Part shown: piece by piece, positions 16,668-24,699 of the stretch
Layout: each line of letters opens with the position of its first letter
How positions within the stretch are numbered: position 1 is the first letter of the stretch
Origin: RYN-133 sp963708645
GTDB taxonomy: Bacteria; Actinomycetota; Actinomycetes; Mycobacteriales; Jatrophihabitantaceae
Reading direction: 5' to 3'
DNA length: 64,000 nucleotides
Assembly (NCBI GenBank): GCA_963708645.1
Contig: CAVPTA010000007.1
Location: forward strand, 372,001-436,000
Program-made: the position numbers and the translations under genes
Notes under the pieces: generated by a model
Told to the model about the DNA's origin: nothing
What the model saw: the letters and a program-made list of their open reading frames with translations, nothing else
Databases searched by the model: none

Positions 16668-17828
16668 TCAGTAGTAGTTGTGTGCCTGCCAGAAACCCCA
16701 CGCGCCACACGGCGTGCCGTAGCGCGAGGCGATGTACTGCAGCCCCCACTTGATCTGGGTCGCAGCGCTGGTCTGCCAGTCCGAGCCGGCAGTGGCCATC
16801 TTCGAACCCGGCAACGCCTGCGGTATGCCGTAGGCCCCGCTCGGGTTGTAGGCGTTCGTGCGCCAGCCGCTCTCGTTGTTCCACATCTGCACCAAGCAGC
16901 TGAACTCGTCGGAGCCCCAGCCGTAATCGCGTTGCATCATCGCCTTAGCGATCGACTGCGCGGAGTTCGGTGAACCGGTGTACTGCGGCACCGGACGTTG
17001 CTTGGTGCCGACATGTTCGACCTGGGCGCGCGGGGCGCGCACCGTGGTGCGCTGCACGGGCGTGGTGCCGACGCGCTTGCCGTTGACGTAGATGATCGCG
17101 TAGGCGACCCGCTGCAGTCCGGTCCGGCCTGCGGTGACGATCTTGGTGCGGCCCGAATACATCGACGAGTCGTTGACGCTGCGGGTCTGGAACGGCAGCG
17201 AGCGCGTGTCGATCACCGCACGGTGTCGCACACGAGTGAGTCGGATGATCTGGCCGAACTCGAGCGGTGCACTGCGCTTGACCGACAGGCGGTCGTACGG
17301 GCCCATCTGCAGCGACAGGTCCGAGAGCAACTGCCCGGCATCGACCGCGGTCGTGGTGACCTTGGTGCGCTTGCCGTCGTGGACGACGGTGACCGGCTTC
17401 GGCGTGCGCAGCGCGATGTCGGTGACACCGAGCGGCAGGCGCTTCGACCGCGAGACCGAGGTGAACGTCGCTTCGGAGTACCCGAGCGCGCCGAGTGCGG
17501 ACGCCACCGTCGGGGCGGTTGTCCAGACAATGCGCCGCTCACCATTGACCACGAGGAGTAGCTGGCGGCCGCGTCGGTACACGACCGTCTCGTTGTTGGT
17601 CAACGGCGCGGACGCGGTCGGGGCCAGCAGGTCGTGCACGCCGGGGTGGAAGCCGGCTGCCGCCAGTGCGCCACCGACCGTTGCAGCGGTCGTCTGGACG
17701 GTTCGTGGCGAGCCGTCTACGAGTAGGTGGACGGTCTTGTCACCGCTCGCGGCGGTGAAAGCGACGGTTGCGCCCACCAGACCGGCAACCACGGCACTAC
17801 TCAGGCCGTACTTGATACTGCGCAGCAA
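16668..17828 (-). CDS. secreted DUF348/G5-domain protein with SLT-like lytic transglycosylase domain (RpfB paralogue)
   Basis: A 386-residue exported protein. An N-terminal membrane/signal segment (about 8-27) is followed by DUF348-type ubiquitin-like repeats (VHLLVDGSPRTVQTT, LLLVVNGERRIVWTT, VTVVHDGKRTKVTTT) and a G5 domain (about 205-280). The C-terminal domain (about 300-386) has SLT-type lytic transglycosylase features: MWNNESGWRTNAYNPSGAYG with the catalytic Glu, then GIPQALPG and IASRYGTPCGAWGFW. This replaces the Rpf domain found in the upstream tandem paralogue. It probably cleaves peptidoglycan at the surface. The gene follows its paralogue in the same direction after a 130-bp gap. 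Confidence 0.87.
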   Translation of the reverse strand: MLRSIKYGLSSAVVAGLVGATVAFTAASGDKTVHLLVDGSPRTVQTTAATVGGALAAAGFHPGVHDLLAPTASAPLTNNETVVYRRGRQLLLVVNGERRIVWTTAPTVASALGALGYSEATFTSVSRSKRLPLGVTDIALRTPKPVTVVHDGKRTKVTTTAVDAGQLLSDLSLQMGPYDRLSVKRSAPLEFGQIIRLTRVRHRAVIDTRSLPFQTRSVNDSSMYSGRTKIVTAGRTGLQRVAYAIIYVNGKRVGTTPVQRTTVRAPRAQVEHVGTKQRPVPQYTGSPNSAQSIAKAMMQRDYGWGSDEFSCLVQMWNNESGWRTNAYNPSGAYGIPQALPGSKMATAGSDWQTSAATQIKWGLQYIASRYGTPCGAWGFWQAHNYY

Positions 17829-17958
17829 AACTCAGAACTCCTCGTGTACATCTCGATGCTTCGCAGGGACGTCGCCCAGGCGCGATCACGCGGTCACAGG
17901 ACCATAACGGATCGGCATCAAGCCGATGAACCCAGCACTACAAATCGGCGCAAACGGC

Positions 17959-19086
17959 TCAGAGATTAGCGCCGCACACCGGCCATGCCCCGGAACCCTG
18001 GCTCGCGAGCACCCGCTCGGCCACCGCGATCTGTGCGTCGCGCGAAGCGAGGTCCGCTCGCGGCGCATAGGCCTGACCGCCGTACGCGTCCCACGTGCTG
18101 ATCGTGAACTGCAGACCGCCGTAGAACCCGTTGCCGGTGTTGATCGACCAGTCGCCACCCGACTCGCACGCCGCGACGGCGTCCCAGTTGTGGCTGCCTG
18201 ACGTGACCGGTGCCGGGGTCGGTGTCGGTGTCGTGTGCACGACCGGGCGCTGCTTGGTGCCGACGCGCTCGATCTCGCTCTGCGGCTGACGCACGACCGC
18301 CGAGTTGAGCAGCGTGCGACCGCTCCACTTGCCGTCGACATAGACGACCGAGTAGACGAGGCGCTTCGCACCCTCGACGCCATTCGTGACGACCGAGCTG
18401 TTGCCCTGGTACATCGACGAGTCGCTGCGGTGGATGACTGAGTACGGGATCGACTCGGTCTTGGTGACGCGCTTGACGCCGACGCGCTTGACGACGATGC
18501 GCATGCCATCGGCGACCGGCGCCTTCATCCGCGGCGAGAGCCGGTCGTGCCTGCGCAGGTTGATGTTCAGGTCGCTCAGCACCTGGCCGACAGTGGCGTC
18601 GGTTGTGACGAGCTTGGTGCGCTTGTGGTCGTGCACGACGACCACGTGCTTCGGGGTGCGCAGGACGATCGCGGTCGCGCTCAGCGGCAGCCGCTTCGAG
18701 CGCGACACCGACACGAAGTCGGCCGGCGCGATGCCGAGCACGGACAACGCCTGAGACACGGTGGGCTCAGTGGTCCACACGTTCGTCTTCTCGCCGTTGA
18801 TCGTCAGATGCAACTGTCGCCCGCGCTTGAACACGATCGTCTGTCCGTTGTGGATCGTCGTGTCCGCTGCAGGAGCGAGCAGATCGTGCGCGTGGACGGC
18901 ATAACCCTCGGCGCTCAGCACGTCCGAGACGTGGGCGCCGGTGGTCTGCACCGTCGTAGGCACGCCGTCCACCAACAGGTGGACGGACTTGGAATCGGGT
19001 CCGGAGGCGGCAAACGCTGCGGTGGCAACGCTTGTCACGCCAGCGAGTACGGCGCCGTAAAGGCCGTACTTGACGCTGCGACGCAC
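17959..19086 (-). CDS. rpfB: resuscitation-promoting factor RpfB-like (DUF348, G5, Rpf domains)
   Basis: A 375-residue exported muralytic enzyme that promotes regrowth of resting cells. A signal/membrane segment (about 4-27) leads into DUF348 repeats (VHLLVDGVPTTVQTT, LHLTINGEKTNVWTT, VVVVHDHKRTKLVTT), then G5 (about 215-290) and a C-terminal Rpf domain with NWDAVAACESGGDWS (catalytic Glu in CESGG), GFYGGLQF and CGANL. The start is GTG 19086 (RRSVKYGLYG), with GGGGGAT upstream; longer readings add an unlikely extension. It lies between tatD and its paralogue, the classic metG-tatD-rpfB-ksgA order. A 328-bp leader separates it from tatD. Confidence 0.93.
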   Translation of the reverse strand: MRRSVKYGLYGAVLAGVTSVATAAFAASGPDSKSVHLLVDGVPTTVQTTGAHVSDVLSAEGYAVHAHDLLAPAADTTIHNGQTIVFKRGRQLHLTINGEKTNVWTTEPTVSQALSVLGIAPADFVSVSRSKRLPLSATAIVLRTPKHVVVVHDHKRTKLVTTDATVGQVLSDLNINLRRHDRLSPRMKAPVADGMRIVVKRVGVKRVTKTESIPYSVIHRSDSSMYQGNSSVVTNGVEGAKRLVYSVVYVDGKWSGRTLLNSAVVRQPQSEIERVGTKQRPVVHTTPTPTPAPVTSGSHNWDAVAACESGGDWSINTGNGFYGGLQFTISTWDAYGGQAYAPRADLASRDAQIAVAERVLASQGSGAWPVCGANL

Positions 19087-19414
19087 TTGGATATCCCCCA
19101 GGGGTGTCGTTTCGTCTCGTACGTGAGCCACGCGGATGGGCAACTCACTCGGTCACGGCACGGTAACGAGCAATTCAACAATGCACCAAACCGGCGTTGA
19201 CATATTTGCTAGCTTTGTCCGATTCGAGGTGATGGCGGTCTCAGGGCGCCGGTCCTGCCTGGACGCACATCGGCCGCTTACACCTCCGGTAAATACTGGA
19301 CTCCAGCGCGATGCACGGGGGATTCGGCCCGTAGGTGCGTGCAATTGCAAGCAATTTTGTGAAGGCCGACACGCAAAGGGGCCACAAAGCGCGGGAAACG
19401 GGGGCGATACGGAG
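19087..19414 (-). promoter_or_regulatory. long 5' leader of rpfB; possible diverged ydaO-type (c-di-AMP) riboswitch
   Basis: This 328-bp gap before rpfB holds no convincing gene. Read on the minus strand, it contains in order CCGAATCCCC (19317-19327 region), ACCGGAGGTGTAA, CAGGCAGGACC and CGAATCGGACAAAGCTAGC (19208-19228 region). These loosely follow the order of conserved blocks in actinobacterial ydaO leaders (CCGAATCC..., GGGGUGAA, ...CGAACCCGUCAGCUAACC). Such leaders are known upstream of rpf genes. The strongly conserved GGGGAACCC block is not clear, so the assignment is tentative. A promoter and untranslated leader are the safe reading. Confidence 0.3.
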
Positions 19415-20242
19415 CTACCCGTCCACTTCGGTCCCGTAAACCCGCCGCCCGGTATCGGTCACGGCAGCGCAGAGTTCGTCGAGGTCGTGCCCGCCGGCCG
19501 CAGCGAGCGCGCGGACGGTCAGCGGCAACAGCCGCGGCGCGTTGGGACGCCCGCGCCACGGGTGCGGCGTCAGGAACGGTGCGTCGGTCTCGACGAGCAC
19601 CGAGTCGATCGGGACGACGGCGCAGGCGGCGCGCAGCTGCGGGGCATTGCGGAACGTGAGCACGCCGGGGAAGGAGAGCACATAGCCGGCAGCCACGCAC
19701 TCCCGAGCCATCTCCTCGTCGCCGGAGAAGGCGTGGAAGACGACGCGGTCGGGGGCGCCCTCCTCGCGCAGGATGCGCAGCACGTCGGCATGCGCGTCAC
19801 GGTCGTGGATCATCAACGCCTTGTCGACGTGCTTGGCGAGCGCGATGTGCCGGCGGAAATGCTCCTGTTGCACGGCCGGTTCGGTTCGATCCCAGTAGTA
19901 GTCGAGGCCCGTCTCGCCGACGGCGACCACGCGCGGGTCGCGCGCCAGGCCCTCGAGCAACGCGTAGCCTGAGTCGTCGAGCCCGTCGACCTCGGTCGGA
20001 TGCACCGCGACGGCCGCGTACACGTCCGGATGCCCGGTTGCCGCACGCACGCACCACTGCGACGACGCGATGGTGTCACCGACCGTGACCGCCGCCGCCA
20101 CGCCGACTGCGGCAGCCTGCGCCATGACGGTCGCGACGAACGCGTCGTCCGGCTCGAGACCGGCTCGCGTCGCCATCGCATCGAGGTGCGTGTGCGCGTC
20201 GAAGACAGCAACGTCGAGCGGGTCGGCCGAGGGCTCACTCAC
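19415..20242 (-). CDS. tatD: TatD family deoxyribonuclease / metal-dependent hydrolase
   Basis: A TIM-barrel metal hydrolase (275 aa). Metal ligands are visible as FDAHTHLD near residue 13, VGETGLDYYWD near 108, VFHAFSGD near 160 and the late Asp in LVETDAPFLTPHPWRGRPN (quoted in family motifs). TatD proteins are 3'-5' exonucleases implicated in DNA repair. The GTG start (SEPSADPLDVAVFDAHTH) lies 8 bp inside the end of metG, so the two are coupled. It is followed by the rpfB leader. Confidence 0.94.
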   Translation of the reverse strand: MSEPSADPLDVAVFDAHTHLDAMATRAGLEPDDAFVATVMAQAAAVGVAAAVTVGDTIASSQWCVRAATGHPDVYAAVAVHPTEVDGLDDSGYALLEGLARDPRVVAVGETGLDYYWDRTEPAVQQEHFRRHIALAKHVDKALMIHDRDAHADVLRILREEGAPDRVVFHAFSGDEEMARECVAAGYVLSFPGVLTFRNAPQLRAACAVVPIDSVLVETDAPFLTPHPWRGRPNAPRLLPLTVRALAAAGGHDLDELCAAVTDTGRRVYGTEVDG

Positions 20243-22028
20243 CGGTGAGCCGTGCGAGCTCCTCGTCGACGATGGACGCGTCGAGCTTGCGAAAGATGGG
20301 TGTGGGCGCATCGATCGCGCGACCGACCTCGATCGGCGTCGACTCCCACTTCGCGCCGGTGTCGTAGTCGCCGGTGAGCACGTGATAGTTCGGCGATCCA
20401 GGCGCAGTCGGCTCGTCGACCTCGACGAGTTCGGGCATCCGCGCCCAGTCGCCCGTCCCGCCGAGCGCAGCGTGCACCTTGGACGACGACGACGGCAGGA
20501 ACGGAGTCAGCAGCGTCTTCGCGTCGTCAACGACCTGCAGTGCGACGTGCAGGACGGACTCCATACGCGCAGGGTCGCTGTTCTTCAGCTTCCACGGCTC
20601 CATGTCGGACAAGTACTTGTTCGCAGCGGTGACGACGCCCATCGCCTCGCCGATCGCCGCCTTCTGTCGCGAACGCGAGAGAAGGTCACCGACGGAGGCG
20701 AACGCAGCCTTCGACGTTTCGAGCAACGCCCGGTCGGCGTCGATCAGGTTTCCTGGCGCTGGGATCGAACCGATGTTCTTCGCCGTCATCGAAATCGTGC
20801 GATTGACGAGGTTGCCCCACGTCCCGACAAGTTCCTCGTTGTTGCGACGGAAGAACTCGGACCATGTGAAGTCGGTGTCCTGGTTCTCAGGACCGGCGAC
20901 GGCAAGGAAGTAGCGCAGCGCGTCCGCGTCGTAGCGCGACAGCACGTCGCCGACGTAGATGATCACGCCGCGCGAGGACGAGAATTTCCTGCCTTCCATC
21001 GTGAGGAATTCACTCGACACCACTTCATACGGTCGGTCCAGCGCGCCGAGCGATCCTGGCGTGCCGCCCTTCGCGCCGATCCCGGAGTAGCCGAACAACA
21101 TCGCGGGCCAGATCTCGGCATGGAAGACGATGTTGTCCTTGCCCATGAAGTAGTAGCTACGGGCATCAGGGTTCTGCCACCACGCGCGCCACGCGTCCGG
21201 GTTACCCGTCCGGGCTGCCCACTCGATCGAGGCCGACAGGTAACCGACGACGGCGTCGAACCACACGTAGATGCGCTTGTCCGGTCGGTCGCGCCAGCCG
21301 GCCAGGGGCACTGGAATGCCCCACTCGAGATCGCGCGTGTACGAGCGTGGTTTGAGATCGTCGAGCAGGTTGAGGCTGAACCGCTGGACGTTCTGGCGCC
21401 AGTGCGTCTGCTTCTTGAGCCACTCGGCCAGCACGTCACCGAACGCGGGGAGGTCGAGCATCATCTGCTCGGTCTCGACGAACTGCGGCGTCTCGCCGTT
21501 GATGCGCGACCGCGGCTCGATCAGATCGATGGGGTCGAGCTGGTTGCCGCAGTTGTCGCACTGGTCGCCGCGCGCGCTGGGGTAACCGCAGATCGGGCAG
21601 GTTCCCTCGATGTAGCGGTCGGGCAGGGTGCGCCCCGTCGAAGGGCTGATCGCCCCGAGTTGCTTCTGCTCGAACACGTAGCCGTTCTTGAGCAGGCCGA
21701 GAAAGATCTCTTGCGCGATCGCGTAGTGGTTCTTCGTGGTCGTGCGGGTGAACAGGTCGTAGGACAGCCCGAGCGCCTGCAGGTCCTTGGCGATCACCAG
21801 CGCATTGCGGTCGGCCAGCTCGCGCGCCGACACGCCCTCCTGGTCGGCCTGGACCTGGATCGGCGTGCCGTGTTCGTCCGTCCCGCTGACCATGAGCACG
21901 TTGTTGCCGGCCATCCGCTGGTAACGGCTGAAGATGTCGGACGGAACTCCGAACCCGGCAACGTGGCCGATGTGTCGCGGTCCGTTGGCATAGGGCCACG
22001 CGACGGCCGTGAGGATGTGCTCATTCAC
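20235..22028 (-). CDS. metG: methionine-tRNA ligase
   Basis: Class I aminoacyl-tRNA synthetase (597 aa) that charges tRNA-Met. Seen: the HIGH-class motif PRHIGH at 17-22, the connective-peptide zinc knuckle CPICGYP...CDNCG near 143-160, the IYVWFDAVVGYLSA segment, the KMSKS-class motif KFSSSRG (Lys348) and a helical anticodon domain with NNEELVGTWGNLVNR. The length fits the single-polypeptide form without a C-terminal tRNA-binding extension. It overlaps tatD downstream and is divergent from the sedolisin gene. Confidence 0.97.
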   Translation of the reverse strand: MNEHILTAVAWPYANGPRHIGHVAGFGVPSDIFSRYQRMAGNNVLMVSGTDEHGTPIQVQADQEGVSARELADRNALVIAKDLQALGLSYDLFTRTTTKNHYAIAQEIFLGLLKNGYVFEQKQLGAISPSTGRTLPDRYIEGTCPICGYPSARGDQCDNCGNQLDPIDLIEPRSRINGETPQFVETEQMMLDLPAFGDVLAEWLKKQTHWRQNVQRFSLNLLDDLKPRSYTRDLEWGIPVPLAGWRDRPDKRIYVWFDAVVGYLSASIEWAARTGNPDAWRAWWQNPDARSYYFMGKDNIVFHAEIWPAMLFGYSGIGAKGGTPGSLGALDRPYEVVSSEFLTMEGRKFSSSRGVIIYVGDVLSRYDADALRYFLAVAGPENQDTDFTWSEFFRRNNEELVGTWGNLVNRTISMTAKNIGSIPAPGNLIDADRALLETSKAAFASVGDLLSRSRQKAAIGEAMGVVTAANKYLSDMEPWKLKNSDPARMESVLHVALQVVDDAKTLLTPFLPSSSSKVHAALGGTGDWARMPELVEVDEPTAPGSPNYHVLTGDYDTGAKWESTPIEVGRAIDAPTPIFRKLDASIVDEELARLTGE

Positions 22029-22156
22029 GTGCTCAAGCGTAGTGACGTGGCAGGGCGGGTATTACCAGGCTGAGAACCGCGGGGAGACGGTGCGTCACTC
22101 CGGGCCGGGGCGCTCGTTGAGCCCTCTGAGAACAAGATCCTTTGGAGGACGTTCGC

Positions 22157-23803
22157 ATGCGCTTGCCCGCCCGTACTCGGTTCACCCGAACGATCTCGGC
22201 AGCTGCCGCAGCCGGCCTGGTCGCCGGAGCGATCGTCGCCGCACAACCGGCCACCGCGGCCACGTGGTCTGCGACCGCGACCAAGGCACTGAAGCTCGTG
22301 AACGCCACCCACCTGGGCGCCGCGCCGGCCGGTCGCGACCTGCGACTCACGGTCGGACTCACTCCGCGCAACAGCGCTGCGTTGACCACCTTGATCCGCC
22401 GCCAGAACACGCGGGGCAGCGGGGTCTATCACCAGTACCTGCGTCCGGGCCAGTTCACCGACCGGTTCGGTGCGAGCCAGGCGGACGCGAACGCCGTCGC
22501 CGCCTATCTGCGCGGCGCGGGCATGCATCGCGTGAGCATCTCGAGCAACCGGCTGCAGATCGGCGCGGTGGCCACCGTTGCGCAGGCCGAGCGCGCCTTC
22601 AACACCGACATCGCGCGGTTCCGCCAGCGCGGCCGCACGGAGCTCGCCAACACAGCCGCAGCGATGGTGCCGTCCTCGCTCGCGGGCAAGGTGACCGGCG
22701 TCGTCGGTCTTTCGACGCTGGGTGCGAACGCCGGCGTTCCGAGCGGCCCGCCGAAGCTGACGGGGTACTTCCCGAAGGAATTCGTGAAGGTCTACAACGG
22801 CGCCAACACGAGCGCGGGCGCCGGCACAGCGATGGCCGTGATCGCCGAGGGCAACCTCGCGCCGACGATCAAGGACCTGCGCCTGGCCGAGAGCAAGCAG
22901 GCGCTGCCGCAGACTCCGGTCAGCCTCGTTTACGCCGGCCCGAAGAGCAGCGACACCTCCGGCGCCGACGAATGGGATCTCGACACGCAGACCTCGACCG
23001 GCGTCGCACCGAACGCGAGCCGGCTCTACATCTACGTCGCCTCGTCACTGAGCGATTCGGACCTGTCCAAGGCGATCAACAAGTGGGTCACCCAGGACGT
23101 TGCGCGCTCGGCGTCGGCCTCGCTCGGCGAGTGTGACGTGCTTCCTTACCTCGACGGTTCGATGAAGATCGACGACGCGATCCTCAAGCAGGCGGCGGCG
23201 CAGGGCCAGACGTTCTTCGCCTCCACCGGTGACACGGGCAGCAGTTGCGCGGTCGCGGGCACCAACGGCGTGCCGCTCAGCGGGCCGCCCGACACCGAGT
23301 ACCCGGCCTCGTCGCCGTACGCGGTCGCAGTGGGCGGCACGACGCTCGACACCGACAGCAGCGACAACTACCAGACCGAGATCGCATGGAACGCCGGTGG
23401 CGGCGGCATCTCGCCGGTAGAGAAGGCACCGTCGTGGCAGAGCGGCGCAGTGCCGACGTCCGCCCTGGGCGCTCGTGGAGTACCGGACATCGCCCTCGAC
23501 GCCGACCCGAACACCGGCGCGCAGATCTATGTCGGCGGTACGGAGACCCAGATCGGCGGCACGAGCCTGAGCTCGCCGATGGCGCTCGGGTTCTGGACGC
23601 GGCTGCAGGCCTCGCACGGGAACAAGCTCGGTTTCGCCGCGCCGCGGCTGTACAAGCTGTACGCGGGCCCGACGGGCACGACACCCGGCTTCCATGACGT
23701 GCTGCTCGGCGCGAACGGCACCTACGCCGCCACGCCGGGGTGGGACTACACGACCGGTCTGGGCAGCTTCGACCTCAACGCCCTGAGCAAGGCCCTCGGG
23801 TAA
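22157..23803 (+). CDS. secreted S53 family serine-carboxyl peptidase (sedolisin)
   Basis: A 548-residue exported protease. A signal peptide (residues 1 to about 33, ending near AQPATAA) precedes a pro-activation domain (about 40-190, LTVGLTPRNSAAL onward). The catalytic domain has the sedolisin residues Glu272 and Asp276 (DEWDLDTQ), the oxyanion Asp359 (STGDTGSS) and the nucleophile Ser470 (GGTSLSSPM). The C-terminal calcium loop is FHDVLLGANG...GWDYTTGLGSFD. The family works at acidic pH. ATG 22157 is preceded by GGAGGA. It stands alone, divergent from metG, with 1 bp to the stop of rsmI. Confidence 0.93.
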   Translation: MRLPARTRFTRTISAAAAAGLVAGAIVAAQPATAATWSATATKALKLVNATHLGAAPAGRDLRLTVGLTPRNSAALTTLIRRQNTRGSGVYHQYLRPGQFTDRFGASQADANAVAAYLRGAGMHRVSISSNRLQIGAVATVAQAERAFNTDIARFRQRGRTELANTAAAMVPSSLAGKVTGVVGLSTLGANAGVPSGPPKLTGYFPKEFVKVYNGANTSAGAGTAMAVIAEGNLAPTIKDLRLAESKQALPQTPVSLVYAGPKSSDTSGADEWDLDTQTSTGVAPNASRLYIYVASSLSDSDLSKAINKWVTQDVARSASASLGECDVLPYLDGSMKIDDAILKQAAAQGQTFFASTGDTGSSCAVAGTNGVPLSGPPDTEYPASSPYAVAVGGTTLDTDSSDNYQTEIAWNAGGGGISPVEKAPSWQSGAVPTSALGARGVPDIALDADPNTGAQIYVGGTETQIGGTSLSSPMALGFWTRLQASHGNKLGFAAPRLYKLYAGPTGTTPGFHDVLLGANGTYAATPGWDYTTGLGSFDLNALSKALG

Positions 23804-23804
23804 G

Positions 23805-24647
23805 TCAGGAAGGCTTGTTCGCGACGACCGCGTCGAACACGTCACGCTTGGGCACGCCGCGCTCCTTGGCGACCTCAGCAATCGCGTCCTTACGTGGTTG
23901 ACCGGCGGCTTCGCGATTCGCGACCGCCATTGCCAGTTCGTGCGGCGCACCCGAAGCGACGACCTGGTCGGCTCCTGACACCACGAGCGTGATCTCGCCA
24001 CGCACTTCGCCCTGCGCCCATGTCGCGAGCTCGGCGAGCGTGCCGCGGCGCACCTCTTCGTAGGTTTTGGTGAGCTCGCGGCACACAGCGCCCGCGCGCT
24101 CGGCGCCGAATGCCTCGACGAGGTCGACGAGCGTCTGACCGAGCCGGTGCGGCGCCTCGAAGAACACCATCGTGCGCTGTTCGCCGGCCAGCGACGCCAG
24201 CGCGCGTCCCCGCTCCCCCGCGCGGCGCGGCAGGAAGCCCTCGAAGCAGAACCGGTCAACCGGAAGTCCGGACAGCGCGATCGCCGTCGTGACTGCAGAC
24301 GGCCCGGGCAGCGCGGTGACGTCGATGCCTTCGGCGACCGCAGCGGCGACGAGTCGATAACCGGGATCCGACACCGAAGGCATGCCGGCGTCGCTCACGA
24401 CCAACACGTCCTCGCCGGCGCGCAACGCATCGAGCAGCGCCGGAACGCGACGCTGCTCATTGCCGTCGAAGAACGACACGATGCGCCCGGACGGGGTCAC
24501 CTCGAGGTCGTGGCACAGCCGCCGCAATCTACGGGTGTCCTCTGCCGCGATAACGGGCGTCTCGGCCAGCGCCGAGCGCAACCGCGACGACGCGTCCGCG
24601 GCCCGGCCGAGCGGCGTGGCCGCGAGAACAACACGACCCGAAGCCAT
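23805..24647 (-). CDS. rsmI: 16S rRNA (cytidine(1402)-2'-O)-methyltransferase
   Basis: RsmI methylates the 2'-hydroxyl of C1402 in the decoding centre of 16S rRNA. The 280-residue tetrapyrrole-methylase fold shows VVLAATPLGRAADAS at the start, IAAEDTRRLRRL, VSFFDGNEQRRVP, VVSDAGMPSVSDPGYRL and TALPGPSAVTTAIALSGLP, all characteristic. The start is ATG 24647. Its divergent partner is the pmt gene 52 bp away; the rsmI/pmt divergent pair is conserved in actinobacteria. Confidence 0.95.
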   Translation of the reverse strand: MASGRVVLAATPLGRAADASSRLRSALAETPVIAAEDTRRLRRLCHDLEVTPSGRIVSFFDGNEQRRVPALLDALRAGEDVLVVSDAGMPSVSDPGYRLVAAAVAEGIDVTALPGPSAVTTAIALSGLPVDRFCFEGFLPRRAGERGRALASLAGEQRTMVFFEAPHRLGQTLVDLVEAFGAERAGAVCRELTKTYEEVRRGTLAELATWAQGEVRGEITLVVSGADQVVASGAPHELAMAVANREAAGQPRKDAIAEVAKERGVPKRDVFDAVVANKPS

Positions 24648-24699
24648 GCCGTGACCGTACTCAGCACCCGCGCGGCGCAGCACAAGTAGCATCGCGCTC

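Noticed and set aside
20070..22073. A 667-codon open frame on the plus strand
   Set aside because: It is antisense to the clearly real metG; its Arg/Val/Asp-rich composition is that of a GC-rich shadow frame.
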